Assembly: GCA_009885425.1 (NCBI GenBank)
Contig: VFKS01000538.1
Coordinates: 1-5,413 of the forward strand
Length of the DNA: 5,413 nt
Direction of reading: 5' to 3'
From: Novosphingobium sp.
GTDB lineage: Bacteria; Pseudomonadota; Alphaproteobacteria; Sphingomonadales; Sphingomonadaceae
Shown: positions 1 through 5,413 of the stretch, in pieces
Layout: every line of letters starts with the position of its first letter
How positions within the stretch are numbered: position 1 is the first letter of the stretch
The notes under the pieces: model-generated
Seen by the model: only the letters and a program-made list of their open reading frames with translations
The model's database searches: none
Told to the model about the DNA's origin: nothing
Program-made: the position numbers and the translations under genes

Positions 1-1358
1 GCCACCTCGTCAAGCGTTCCGCCCTCACCGCCAAGCAGCACTGGATCATCCTCCGCCTTGGCATGGCGCGGAGCGGCGTCGATCTGGGGGACGTCTTCAA
101 TCTCACGCTTGCCGATTTCGATCCCCTTGTCGCGCAGGCGGCGGCCCGAGGTCAGGACATTGCGTTCAAAGCTTGAGACGAACTTGTTGTAATTGTTGAC
201 CGCCGAATCGAGGCCCGAGCCGACCCGCTTGAGGTGTTCCGAGGCTACTGCCAGCCGGTCATAGAGCTCGGCCCCGGCCTTGCCGATCTCGATCGCTTCG
301 CGGGCCAGCTGGTCCTGTTTCCAGACCATCGCGACGGTCCGCGCGATCGCCACCAGGTTGGTCGGAGTAGCCAGCAGGACTTTGTTCCGGAATGCAAATT
401 CCCACAGATCGGCGTCCTGCTCCAATGCCGCGGCGACAAAATGCTCGCCCGGCACGAACATCACGACATAGTCGGGCGCATCGGCGAACTGGCTCTGATA
501 GCTTTTCGCGCCAAGCTGCTGCACATGGTTCCGCATCGAGGCGACGTGCGCGGCCAATGCCAGATCGCGGGTCGCATCATCCTGCGCCTCGAACGCATCT
601 TGATAGGCGTTGAGCGAGACTTTGGCGTCGATGATCAGGCTCTTCTGCCCCGGAATCCGGACAATCGCGTCGGGCCGCAGCCGGCCCTCCTCGGTGTTGA
701 TCGAATGCTCGGTGACGAAATCGGTATGTTCAGCCAAGCCGCATTGTTCGAGCACATTGCGGAGTTGCTGTTCGCCCCAGCGCCCCCGCGCCTTAGGGGC
801 ATTGCGCAGCGAATTGCCCAGCCGCGCCGCTTCGGCCCGGACCTGCTCCTGTCCTTCCTTCATCGACTGGATCAGCCCGCCAAGCTGGCCGAATGCGTCG
901 ATCCGATCCTTTTCCAGCTTACCGACCTGCGCCTCATAGCTTGCCAGCCGCTGACCCACGGGTTCAAGCAAAGCCTTGATCCGGGCCTCGTTCTTTTCCT
1001 CAGACTGGGTGAAGCGTTCCTGTGCGCGGGCCAGCATCGCCTCTTGCGCCTGTGCCAGCACTTTCGCCCCGGCGTTCTCAAATTCTTTCTTGAGCCCTTC
1101 CTGCGCGGTCAGCAGCAGGCGCTTTTGCTCTTCAAAATTGGTGGCATGCGCCTCAAGCGTGGCGAGCTTAATCGAGGCGTCGCCCAAGTCCTTGATCGCT
1201 GAGCGGAACCGGCCATCCAGGTCACGCGCCGCACCTTCGCTCTCCGTCAGCCGGGCCCGCAGATCGGCTGCCGGGCGCGAGCCAAACAGCCAGCCGAGCA
1301 AGGCCCCGCCAGCCAGCGCCAGCAGCAACATGACAATGGTGAGAATCTGTCCGTCCAT
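1..1358 (-). CDS. rmuC: RmuC family DNA recombination protein (C-terminus cut by window edge)
   Basis: The frame is open from the ATG at 1358 to the window edge (452 codons, no stop seen), so the C-terminus is missing. Residues about 4-25 form one hydrophobic segment rich in Leu, Ala and Gly, probably a membrane anchor. Residues about 30-185 are rich in Glu, Gln, Lys, Ala and Leu, as in the long coiled coil typical of RmuC. The RmuC domain follows (about 185-425), with RGRWGEQQL at 191-199, PD at 229-230, IIDAK at 242-246 and FVPGE at 301-305. PD plus DxK matches the PD-(D/E)xK nuclease-fold signature proposed for the family. Family knowledge: E. coli RmuC limits recombination at short inverted repeats; its biochemistry is poorly known. 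The tail from about 430 is acidic and probably disordered. The gene starts 41 bp after the def stop, so it is probably the last known gene of a recR-def-rmuC operon. No strong Shine-Dalgarno is seen. Met10 is a less likely start because it would cut the anchor. Confidence 0.93.
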   Translation of the reverse strand, partial: MDGQILTIVMLLLALAGGALLGWLFGSRPAADLRARLTESEGAARDLDGRFRSAIKDLGDASIKLATLEAHATNFEEQKRLLLTAQEGLKKEFENAGAKVLAQAQEAMLARAQERFTQSEEKNEARIKALLEPVGQRLASYEAQVGKLEKDRIDAFGQLGGLIQSMKEGQEQVRAEAARLGNSLRNAPKARGRWGEQQLRNVLEQCGLAEHTDFVTEHSINTEEGRLRPDAIVRIPGQKSLIIDAKVSLNAYQDAFEAQDDATRDLALAAHVASMRNHVQQLGAKSYQSQFADAPDYVVMFVPGEHFVAAALEQDADLWEFAFRNKVLLATPTNLVAIARTVAMVWKQDQLAREAIEIGKAGAELYDRLAVASEHLKRVGSGLDSAVNNYNKFVSSFERNVLTSGRRLRDKGIEIGKREIEDVPQIDAAPRHAKAEDDPVLLGGEGGTLDEV

Positions 1359-1399
1359 TCCGGCACGCTAACCGGAACGTAAGCGGAACGCCAGCCCTA

Positions 1400-1966
1400 T
1401 CAAGCGGCCTTGCGCAGCTTATCCAGCTTCTTCAGCACCATTTGTCGCTTGAGGCGGCTGAGGTGGTCGATGAACAGGATCCCTTCGAGGTGGTCCATCT
1501 CGTGCTGGAGGCAGGTGGCCATGATGCCGTCCATTTCCTCTTCGTGAACCTTGCCATCGAGATCGTGCCAACGGGCGCGAATCCGGGCCGGGCGTTCGAC
1601 ATCGGCATAGATTTCCGGGACCGACAGGCAGCCTTCGGAATAGACCGAGTGATCTTCGGACGGGTCCATGATTTCAGGATTGATGTACACCCGCGGCTGC
1701 TTGAGCGTCGGCTGGTGATGATGGTGGTGACCATCATGATCGCAGGCGACCGGCTCGGCATCGGGATCGTCTGGCTGCAGATCAATCACCAGCACCCTGA
1801 GCGGCACGCCAACCTGGATTGCGGCAAGGCCGATCCCGGGGGCATCGTACATCGTCTCAAACATATCTTCGACGAGCGTCTTCAGCTCGGCATCGAACTG
1901 GGTGACAGGTTCGGACACCACCTTGAGGCGGGGATCGGGGATTTCGAGGATTTCGCGAATAGCCAT
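1400..1966 (-). CDS. def: Peptide deformylase with His-rich insertion
   Basis: 188-residue metalloenzyme that removes the formyl group from the N-terminal Met of nascent proteins at the ribosome exit. All three deformylase motifs are intact: GIGLAAIQ at 44-51, EGCLS at 111-115 (metal ligand Cys113) and HEMDH at 155-159 (metal ligands His155 and His159, catalytic Glu156). The start at 1966 is chosen because MAIREILEIPDPRL aligns with the usual N-terminus of bacterial Def. The frame stays open upstream to an ATG at 2065, but that extension would overlap the recR coding end and has no family counterpart. No Shine-Dalgarno is visible before the chosen ATG (the preceding bases are C-rich), so initiation may depend on coupling to recR, whose stop lies 31 bp upstream. 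Compared with E. coli Def as I remember it (about 169 aa), the segment between the VIDL and INPE strands (residues 64-94) is about 20 residues longer and contains His77 and five consecutive His at 80-84. Identity is secure; the function of the insertion is unknown. Confidence 0.97.
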   Translation of the reverse strand: MAIREILEIPDPRLKVVSEPVTQFDAELKTLVEDMFETMYDAPGIGLAAIQVGVPLRVLVIDLQPDDPDAEPVACDHDGHHHHHQPTLKQPRVYINPEIMDPSEDHSVYSEGCLSVPEIYADVERPARIRARWHDLDGKVHEEEMDGIMATCLQHEMDHLEGILFIDHLSRLKRQMVLKKLDKLRKAA

Positions 1967-1997
1967 GGGGGGCAGATAGTGCGCTTGTTCGCAAATC

Positions 1998-2594
1998 TCA
2001 ACCCATCGGTCGCCGCGCCCGCAAAGCCTGCGCCAAAGTACCCTCGTCGAGGTAATCGAGCTCACCTCCCACTGGCAGGCCGTGAGCGAGTTGCGTGATC
2101 CGCACCGGATAGCCTTCCAGCCGCTCGGCGATGTAATGCGCGGTGGTCTGGCCTTCCAGCGTGGCGTTCATCGCCAGGACCACTTCGTCGATCCCGCCTT
2201 GCGAAACGCGCTCGATCAGACCGCCGATCGTCAGGTCTTCGGGCCGCACGCCTTCCAATGCCGAGAGCCGCCCGCCGAGTACGTGGTAACGCCCGGTGAA
2301 CAGCCGCGCGCGGTCCAACGCCCACAGGTCCGCAACGTCCTCCACCACGCACAGCGAGCGCGCATCGCGGCGCGGATCGGTGCAGATGCCGCAGGGGTTG
2401 CTGGTATCGACATTGCCGCAGGTCTGGCATTCGATCAGCCCTTCGCGGACCGCATCGAGCGCCTCCAGCAGCGCCACTAGCGAGGTCTCACGCCGCTTGA
2501 TCAGCCACAACACCGCGCGCCGCGCCGAGCGGGGCCCAAGGCCCGGCAGGCGGGACAGCGCCTGGGTCAGTGTTTCGATCTCTTGCGATGCCAT
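1998..2594 (-). CDS. recR: Recombination mediator protein RecR
   Basis: 198 residues, the normal length for RecR. The protein works with RecO (and RecF) in the cytoplasm to load RecA on SSB-coated single-stranded DNA at gaps. Domains in order: a helix-hairpin-helix near the N-terminus ([13 protein letters not shown] at 16-28), a four-cysteine zinc finger (Cys56, Cys59, Cys68, Cys71), a Toprim domain (about 79-172, with VVED at 83-86 and an ATLEGQ segment at 144-149), and the C-terminal [17 protein letters not shown] segment at 171-187 that is highly conserved in the family. The ATG at 2594 places the hairpin domain at its usual distance from the N-terminus. A short AGG lies a few bases upstream, a weak ribosome site. 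It is the first visible gene of the leftward recR-def-rmuC group and is divergent from fmt across 43 bp. In many bacteria recR is paired with dnaX and ybaB; that neighbour is absent here. Confidence 0.97.
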   Translation of the reverse strand: MASQEIETLTQALSRLPGLGPRSARRAVLWLIKRRETSLVALLEALDAVREGLIECQTCGNVDTSNPCGICTDPRRDARSLCVVEDVADLWALDRARLFTGRYHVLGGRLSALEGVRPEDLTIGGLIERVSQGGIDEVVLAMNATLEGQTTAHYIAERLEGYPVRITQLAHGLPVGGELDYLDEGTLAQALRARRPMG

Positions 2595-2637
2595 GGCCTG
2601 ACAGATAGGGCGCGCATTCTAGAAAGGCAAAGCCACG
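2595..2637. promoter_or_regulatory. Short divergent intergenic region between recR and fmt, with candidate overlapping promoters
   Basis: Only 43 bp separate the two start codons, so control elements for both directions must share this space or lie inside the coding regions. Rightward, CTGACA (2598-2603) and TAGAAA (2620-2625) resemble -35 and -10 boxes with a 16-bp spacer. Leftward, TTGCCT (complement of 2625-2630) and TATCTG (complement of 2602-2607) are spaced by 17 bp. Both pairs are weak matches and overlap each other. Each predicts a transcript start within a few bases of the start codon, that is, a nearly leaderless message. AGAAAGG (2621-2627), 10 bases before the fmt ATG, resembles a Shine-Dalgarno; it overlaps the rightward -10 candidate, so not all of these sites can be used together. 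An 8-bp palindrome TTCTAGAA (2617-2624) lies near the centre. That the region carries control signals is likely from geometry; the individual boxes are guesses. Confidence 0.35.
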
Positions 2638-3546
2638 ATGCGTGTCATCTTCATGGGAACCCCGGATTTCGCTGCACCGGCGCTGCAGGCGCTCGTCGCA
2701 GCGGGGCATGAGGTGGTGGTGGCCTATACCCAGCCGCCCCGCCCCGGCGGCCGGCGCGGCAAGGAATTGACCCCCACTCCGGTGCACAAGGCGGCTGAAG
2801 CGCTGGGGATCGCGGTGCGCCATCCAGCTTCACTGAAGGGAGCCGAGGAGCAAGCCGAGTTCGCCGCGCTCGGCGCCGATATCGCCGTGGTCGCGGCCTA
2901 TGGCCTGATCCTGCCGCAGGCAGTGCTTGATGCGCCCCGCCTCGGCTGCCTCAACGTGCACGCCAGCCTGCTCCCGCGCTGGCGCGGCGCAGCGCCAATC
3001 CAGCGGGCGATTTTGGCGGGGGACGGGCAAACCGGCGTGACGATCATGCAGATGGAGGCCGGGCTTGATACCGGGCCGATGCTGGCGGTGGACAAGACCC
3101 CGACCGACGGCAAGACGGCGGGCGAATTGACCGCAGAATTAGCCGAGATCGGCGCGCTGCTGATGGTGGAAGTACTGGCTGACTTGCCGGGCCATGCTCC
3201 GGTGGTTCAGCCAGAGGGCGGCGTGACCTATGCCAAGAAAATCGACAAGGCCGAGGCGCGGATTGATTGGAACCAGAGCGCGGTCGATGTCGAACGACAG
3301 GTCCGGGCATTTGCCCCCGCACCGGGCGCATGGTTCGAATTTGAAGGCGAGCGTTGCAAGGTTTTGGCTGCGGAACTAACCGAGGGTGATGGCGCTGCAG
3401 GCATGGTCCTTGACGCTGCGCTGAGCGTAGCTTGCGGTTCTGGCGCGGTTCAAGCTGTCTTGGTCCAGCGTGCCGGGCGCCCTGTGATGACAGCGCAGGA
3501 TCTGCTGCGTGGCTGGGACATTAGCGCCGGGACGCAGCTGGTTTGA
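2638..3546 (+). CDS. fmt: Methionyl-tRNA formyltransferase
   Basis: 302 residues, slightly shorter than E. coli Fmt (about 315 as remembered). It transfers a formyl group from 10-formyltetrahydrofolate to Met on initiator tRNA before translation starts. The N-terminal formyltransferase domain (about 1-185) opens with [14 protein letters not shown], typical of Fmt. It carries the basic flexible loop [16 protein letters not shown] (35-50) that contacts the acceptor stem, and the active-site region around [17 protein letters not shown] (106-122). The expected catalytic Asn106, His108 and Asp144 (in GLDTGP at 142-147) are present. A C-terminal tRNA-binding domain follows from about 205 and ends in TAQDLLRGW (285-293). 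The start fits the family exactly, and a purine-rich AGAAAGG lies 10 bases upstream. The stop overlaps the truA start by four bases. def, the enzyme that undoes this modification, is in the divergent group on the other side of recR instead of directly adjacent as in many bacteria. Confidence 0.97.
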   Translation: MRVIFMGTPDFAAPALQALVAAGHEVVVAYTQPPRPGGRRGKELTPTPVHKAAEALGIAVRHPASLKGAEEQAEFAALGADIAVVAAYGLILPQAVLDAPRLGCLNVHASLLPRWRGAAPIQRAILAGDGQTGVTIMQMEAGLDTGPMLAVDKTPTDGKTAGELTAELAEIGALLMVEVLADLPGHAPVVQPEGGVTYAKKIDKAEARIDWNQSAVDVERQVRAFAPAPGAWFEFEGERCKVLAAELTEGDGAAGMVLDAALSVACGSGAVQAVLVQRAGRPVMTAQDLLRGWDISAGTQLV

Positions 3547-4289
3547 CCCGCTTCGCCCTCACTCTTGAATTCGACGGCACTCCGTTCTTCGGGCTCCAAC
3601 GCCAATCCAATGGGCCGAGCGTCCAGCAGGCGGTTGAAGACGCGGTGTTGGCCACCACCGGCGAACGTGCGACGGTCCACGCCGCTGGCCGCACCGATGC
3701 CGGGGTGCATGCGCTGGGGATGCAGGCCCATGTTGATATCGCAAAGTCGATCGAAGCCTTCCGTTTGATGGAGGCGCTCAACCACCATCTGCGCCCGGCC
3801 CCGATCGCGGTGCTGGCTTGTGAGACCAAGCCCGACGATTGGCACGCCCGCTTTACCTGTGTCGGCCGCGAATACCTCTACCGGATCGTCAACCGCCGTG
3901 CGCCGTTGACGCTGGAAGCCAACCGCGCCTGGAAGGTCGCGCTGCCGCTGGATGAAGCCGCGATGCAACGCGCGGCGCTGGCGCTGGTCGGGACCCACGA
4001 TTTCACCACGTTCCGTTCTGTCCATTGCCAGTCCGCCAGTCCGGTGAAATCGCTCGACCGGCTGGATGTCGAACGGATCGGCGATGAAGTGCATATCCAC
4101 GCCGCCGCGCGCAGTTTCCTGCACCACCAGGTTCGCTCGATGGTTGGTTGCCTCGCGCTGGTCGGAATGGGCCGGTGGCGCGAGGAGCAAGTGGCCGAGG
4201 CGTTGGCCGCCCGCGACCGGACGACACTGGGCCTTAACGCGCCAAGCGAGGGGCTTTATTTCGTGCGCGCCCTTTACCCCGGTGAATGA
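3543..4289 (+). CDS. truA: tRNA pseudouridine(38-40) synthase TruA
   Basis: 248 residues, close to the usual length. The enzyme isomerises uridines 38, 39 and 40 in the anticodon arm of many tRNAs to pseudouridine. The N-terminus, ending in [14 protein letters not shown] (8-21), is the TruA signature. The catalytic aspartate is Asp52 in [13 protein letters not shown] (47-59). Further family segments are REYLYRI (109-115), HDFTTFR (152-158), [12 protein letters not shown] (191-202) and the closing APSEGLYF (233-240). The start is TTG at 3543, overlapping the fmt stop as TTGA. No ATG is available at the right position, and the protein from TTG has the standard N-terminal length. No clear Shine-Dalgarno precedes it, so translation is probably coupled to termination of fmt. 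A long reading frame on the opposite strand (3450-4190) is a shadow of the codon bias. Confidence 0.96.
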   Translation: MTRFALTLEFDGTPFFGLQRQSNGPSVQQAVEDAVLATTGERATVHAAGRTDAGVHALGMQAHVDIAKSIEAFRLMEALNHHLRPAPIAVLACETKPDDWHARFTCVGREYLYRIVNRRAPLTLEANRAWKVALPLDEAAMQRAALALVGTHDFTTFRSVHCQSASPVKSLDRLDVERIGDEVHIHAAARSFLHHQVRSMVGCLALVGMGRWREEQVAEALAARDRTTLGLNAPSEGLYFVRALYPGE

Positions 4290-4346
4290 GTGCCTAGGTT
4301 GCTTTCCGCAACGCCATAACGGCGAACCAGATTCGGGAGACTACCA
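4290..4346 (+). other. 57-bp intergenic segment with two short stem-loops
   Basis: Between truA and the dehydrogenase lie two small back-to-back inverted repeats: GTTGC-TTTCC-GCAAC (4298-4312) and CGCC-ATAAC-GGCG (4312-4324), sharing one base. The stems are only 5 and 4 bp, and no T-run follows, so this is not a convincing intrinsic terminator. I found no well-spaced -35/-10 pair. It may be a weak attenuating or processing element, or chance. The following gene could be transcribed from here or by read-through from fmt-truA. Confidence 0.25.
4335..4340 (+). promoter_or_regulatory. Ribosome binding site of the dehydrogenase gene
   Basis: GGGAGA sits six bases before the ATG at 4347. It is the best Shine-Dalgarno match in the window and fixes the start of the downstream gene. 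The other genes here have weak or no recognisable sites. Confidence 0.7.
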
Positions 4347-5413
4347 ATGACCTTCACCGGCAAGCAGCTCACCACCCAGCTCGATGCAGACGGCACGTTG
4401 ACGCTTCAGCTCAACGACAAGACCTGGGATGCGCCCAAGGCGGGCCAGGTACTGGTCAAGATCGAAGCGAGCCCGATCAACCCTTCGGACCTTGGTCTGC
4501 TGTTCGCCAGCGCCGATACCGAAAACGCCGTCTACACCCCTGGCAAGATTGTGGCCACGATGCCCGCAAACGCCACCCGCGCGATGAAGGCCCGCCACGG
4601 CATGGCCATGCCGGCCGGCAACGAAGCGGCTGGGATCGTGGTCGCTGTGGGCGAAGGCGCCGAGCACCTGATGGACAAGCGGATCGCCTGCGTTCCGGGT
4701 AGCGCCTATGGGACTTACGCCTATGCCGAAGCCGCGATGGCGATGCCGGTCGAGGCCAGCGCCGAACAGGCGGCATCATCGTTCGTCAACCCGATGACTG
4801 CGCTCGGTTTTACCGAAACGATGAAGCTCGAAGGCTATACCGGGATCGTCCACGCGGCGGCGGCGTCGAACCTGGGCCAGATGCTGGTCAAGATCTGCCT
4901 TGAAGACGGCATTCCACTGGTCAACATCGTCCGGTCAGACGATCAGGTGAAGCTGCTGAAGGACCTGGGCGCGACCCACGTGCTCAACATGACCGACACC
5001 GATTTCATGCCCAAGCTGATCGACGCGATTGTCGAAACAAAGGCGATGCTGGGGTTTGATCCGATCGGCGGCGGGACCCTCTCGGGCCAGATCCTGACCG
5101 CAATGGAAGCCGCCGCCAGCCGCGGCGCCGTGTTCAGCCGCTATGGCTCAAGCGAGCCCAAGAAAGTCTACATCTACGGCGCGCTCGATATCGGGCCAAC
5201 GATTCTCAACCGCGCCTTTGGCCTGACCTGGGATCTGGCCGGATGGCTGCTGACCCCGTTCATGGTCAAGGCCGGGATGGAGATTGTCGGGCGGATGCGG
5301 ATGCGGGTGATGAAGGACCTGACCACGACCTTCGCCAGCCACTACAAGGCTCACGTTTCGCTTGAAGGGATGCTGACCAAGGAAGCCGTGAGCGAATACA
5401 ACGCGCGGCGGAC
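4347..5413 (+). CDS. Zinc-free-type medium-chain dehydrogenase/reductase, quinone oxidoreductase-like (C-terminus cut by window edge)
   Basis: 355 codons are visible with no stop. From remembered relatives of about 370-380 aa, only some 15-25 residues are missing. The architecture is that of the medium-chain dehydrogenase/reductase (MDR) superfamily: a GroES-like domain (about 30-135) with INPSDLGLLF at 44-53, then a nucleotide-binding Rossmann domain (about 160-300) with HAAAASNLGQM at 169-179 as the glycine/alanine-rich dinucleotide loop and FDPIGGG at 237-243. The catalytic-zinc ligands of classical alcohol dehydrogenases are not seen: the GHE motif is replaced by GNE (91-93) and there is no ligand cysteine in the INPSD region. 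The structural four-Cys lobe is also absent. This points to an NAD(P)H-dependent reductase of quinones or enones, although databases often name such proteins zinc-binding alcohol dehydrogenase. Residues 296-320 contain a Trp/Leu-rich stretch, unusual for a soluble MDR and possibly a hydrophobic substrate or dimer surface. The substrate is unknown. The start is supported by the good ribosome site; codon use matches its neighbours. Confidence 0.85.
   Translation, partial: MTFTGKQLTTQLDADGTLTLQLNDKTWDAPKAGQVLVKIEASPINPSDLGLLFASADTENAVYTPGKIVATMPANATRAMKARHGMAMPAGNEAAGIVVAVGEGAEHLMDKRIACVPGSAYGTYAYAEAAMAMPVEASAEQAASSFVNPMTALGFTETMKLEGYTGIVHAAAASNLGQMLVKICLEDGIPLVNIVRSDDQVKLLKDLGATHVLNMTDTDFMPKLIDAIVETKAMLGFDPIGGGTLSGQILTAMEAAASRGAVFSRYGSSEPKKVYIYGALDIGPTILNRAFGLTWDLAGWLLTPFMVKAGMEIVGRMRMRVMKDLTTTFASHYKAHVSLEGMLTKEAVSEYNARR

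Noticed and set aside
234..1202. 322-codon open frame on the plus strand
   Set aside because: It lies wholly antisense to rmuC, whose minus-strand frame has clear family motifs throughout. The translation is rich in Arg, Leu and Pro with no recognisable domain, as expected for a shadow frame in GC-rich DNA.
1712..1744. Engineered His-tag in def
   Set aside because: The run is five His plus one separated His, internal to the protein, in mixed codons and within a longer natural-looking insertion; not a vector tag.
1400..2065. Longer 221-residue version of def
   Set aside because: The extra 33 residues overlap recR in another frame and have no counterpart in deformylases; the family N-terminus begins at the ATG at 1966.
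1442..2098. 218-codon open frame on the plus strand
   Set aside because: Antisense to def and the end of recR, both securely identified; no domain or ribosome site seen.
3450..4190. 246-codon open frame on the minus strand
   Set aside because: Antisense to truA and the end of fmt; no family features, explained by codon bias of truA.
4298..4324. Intrinsic terminator after truA
   Set aside because: The two stems are only 5 and 4 bp and no T-run follows, so I list them as an unexplained intergenic structure instead.
1..5413. Mobile element, defence island, CRISPR array or tRNA
   Set aside because: I saw no terminal inverted repeats, transposase or integrase motifs, regular repeat-spacer pattern or tRNA-like cloverleaf by eye; all sizeable stretches are explained by housekeeping genes with similar codon use.

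Overview
This window is a compact stretch of chromosomal housekeeping genes from a GC-rich bacterium. The codon bias, the protein sequences and the recR-def / fmt-truA neighbourhood look alphaproteobacterial. My best guess is Sphingomonadales (Erythrobacter, Novosphingobium or Sphingomonas-like), but this is an inference from similarity I remember, not from a search. Six protein genes cover nearly all of the window. I see no rRNA, tRNA, CRISPR array, insertion sequence, phage gene or attachment site.

Layout: bases 1-2594 are read on the minus strand. In transcription order they are recR (recombination mediator), def (peptide deformylase) and rmuC (PD-(D/E)xK-like recombination-limiting protein, cut by the left edge). 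The gaps are only 31 and 41 bp, so this is probably one operon. A 43-bp gap (2595-2637) separates recR from a divergent plus-strand pair, fmt (methionyl-tRNA formyltransferase) and truA (tRNA pseudouridine synthase). These two overlap by four bases at TTGA, with TTG as the truA start. After a 57-bp gap follows a zinc-independent-looking medium-chain dehydrogenase/reductase, cut by the right edge.

How the genes work together: Fmt puts the formyl group on initiator Met-tRNA and Def removes it from the nascent peptide, so the two enzymes of the N-formylmethionine cycle lie on either side of one very short divergent control region. TruA modifies tRNA anticodon arms and fits with Fmt. RecR and RmuC both concern DNA repair and recombination. 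The dehydrogenase has no evident link to the others.

I found no new multi-gene system. The points most worth a second look are a histidine-rich insertion in Def, the poorly characterised dehydrogenase that lacks zinc ligands, and the tiny divergent promoter region between the recR and fmt groups.
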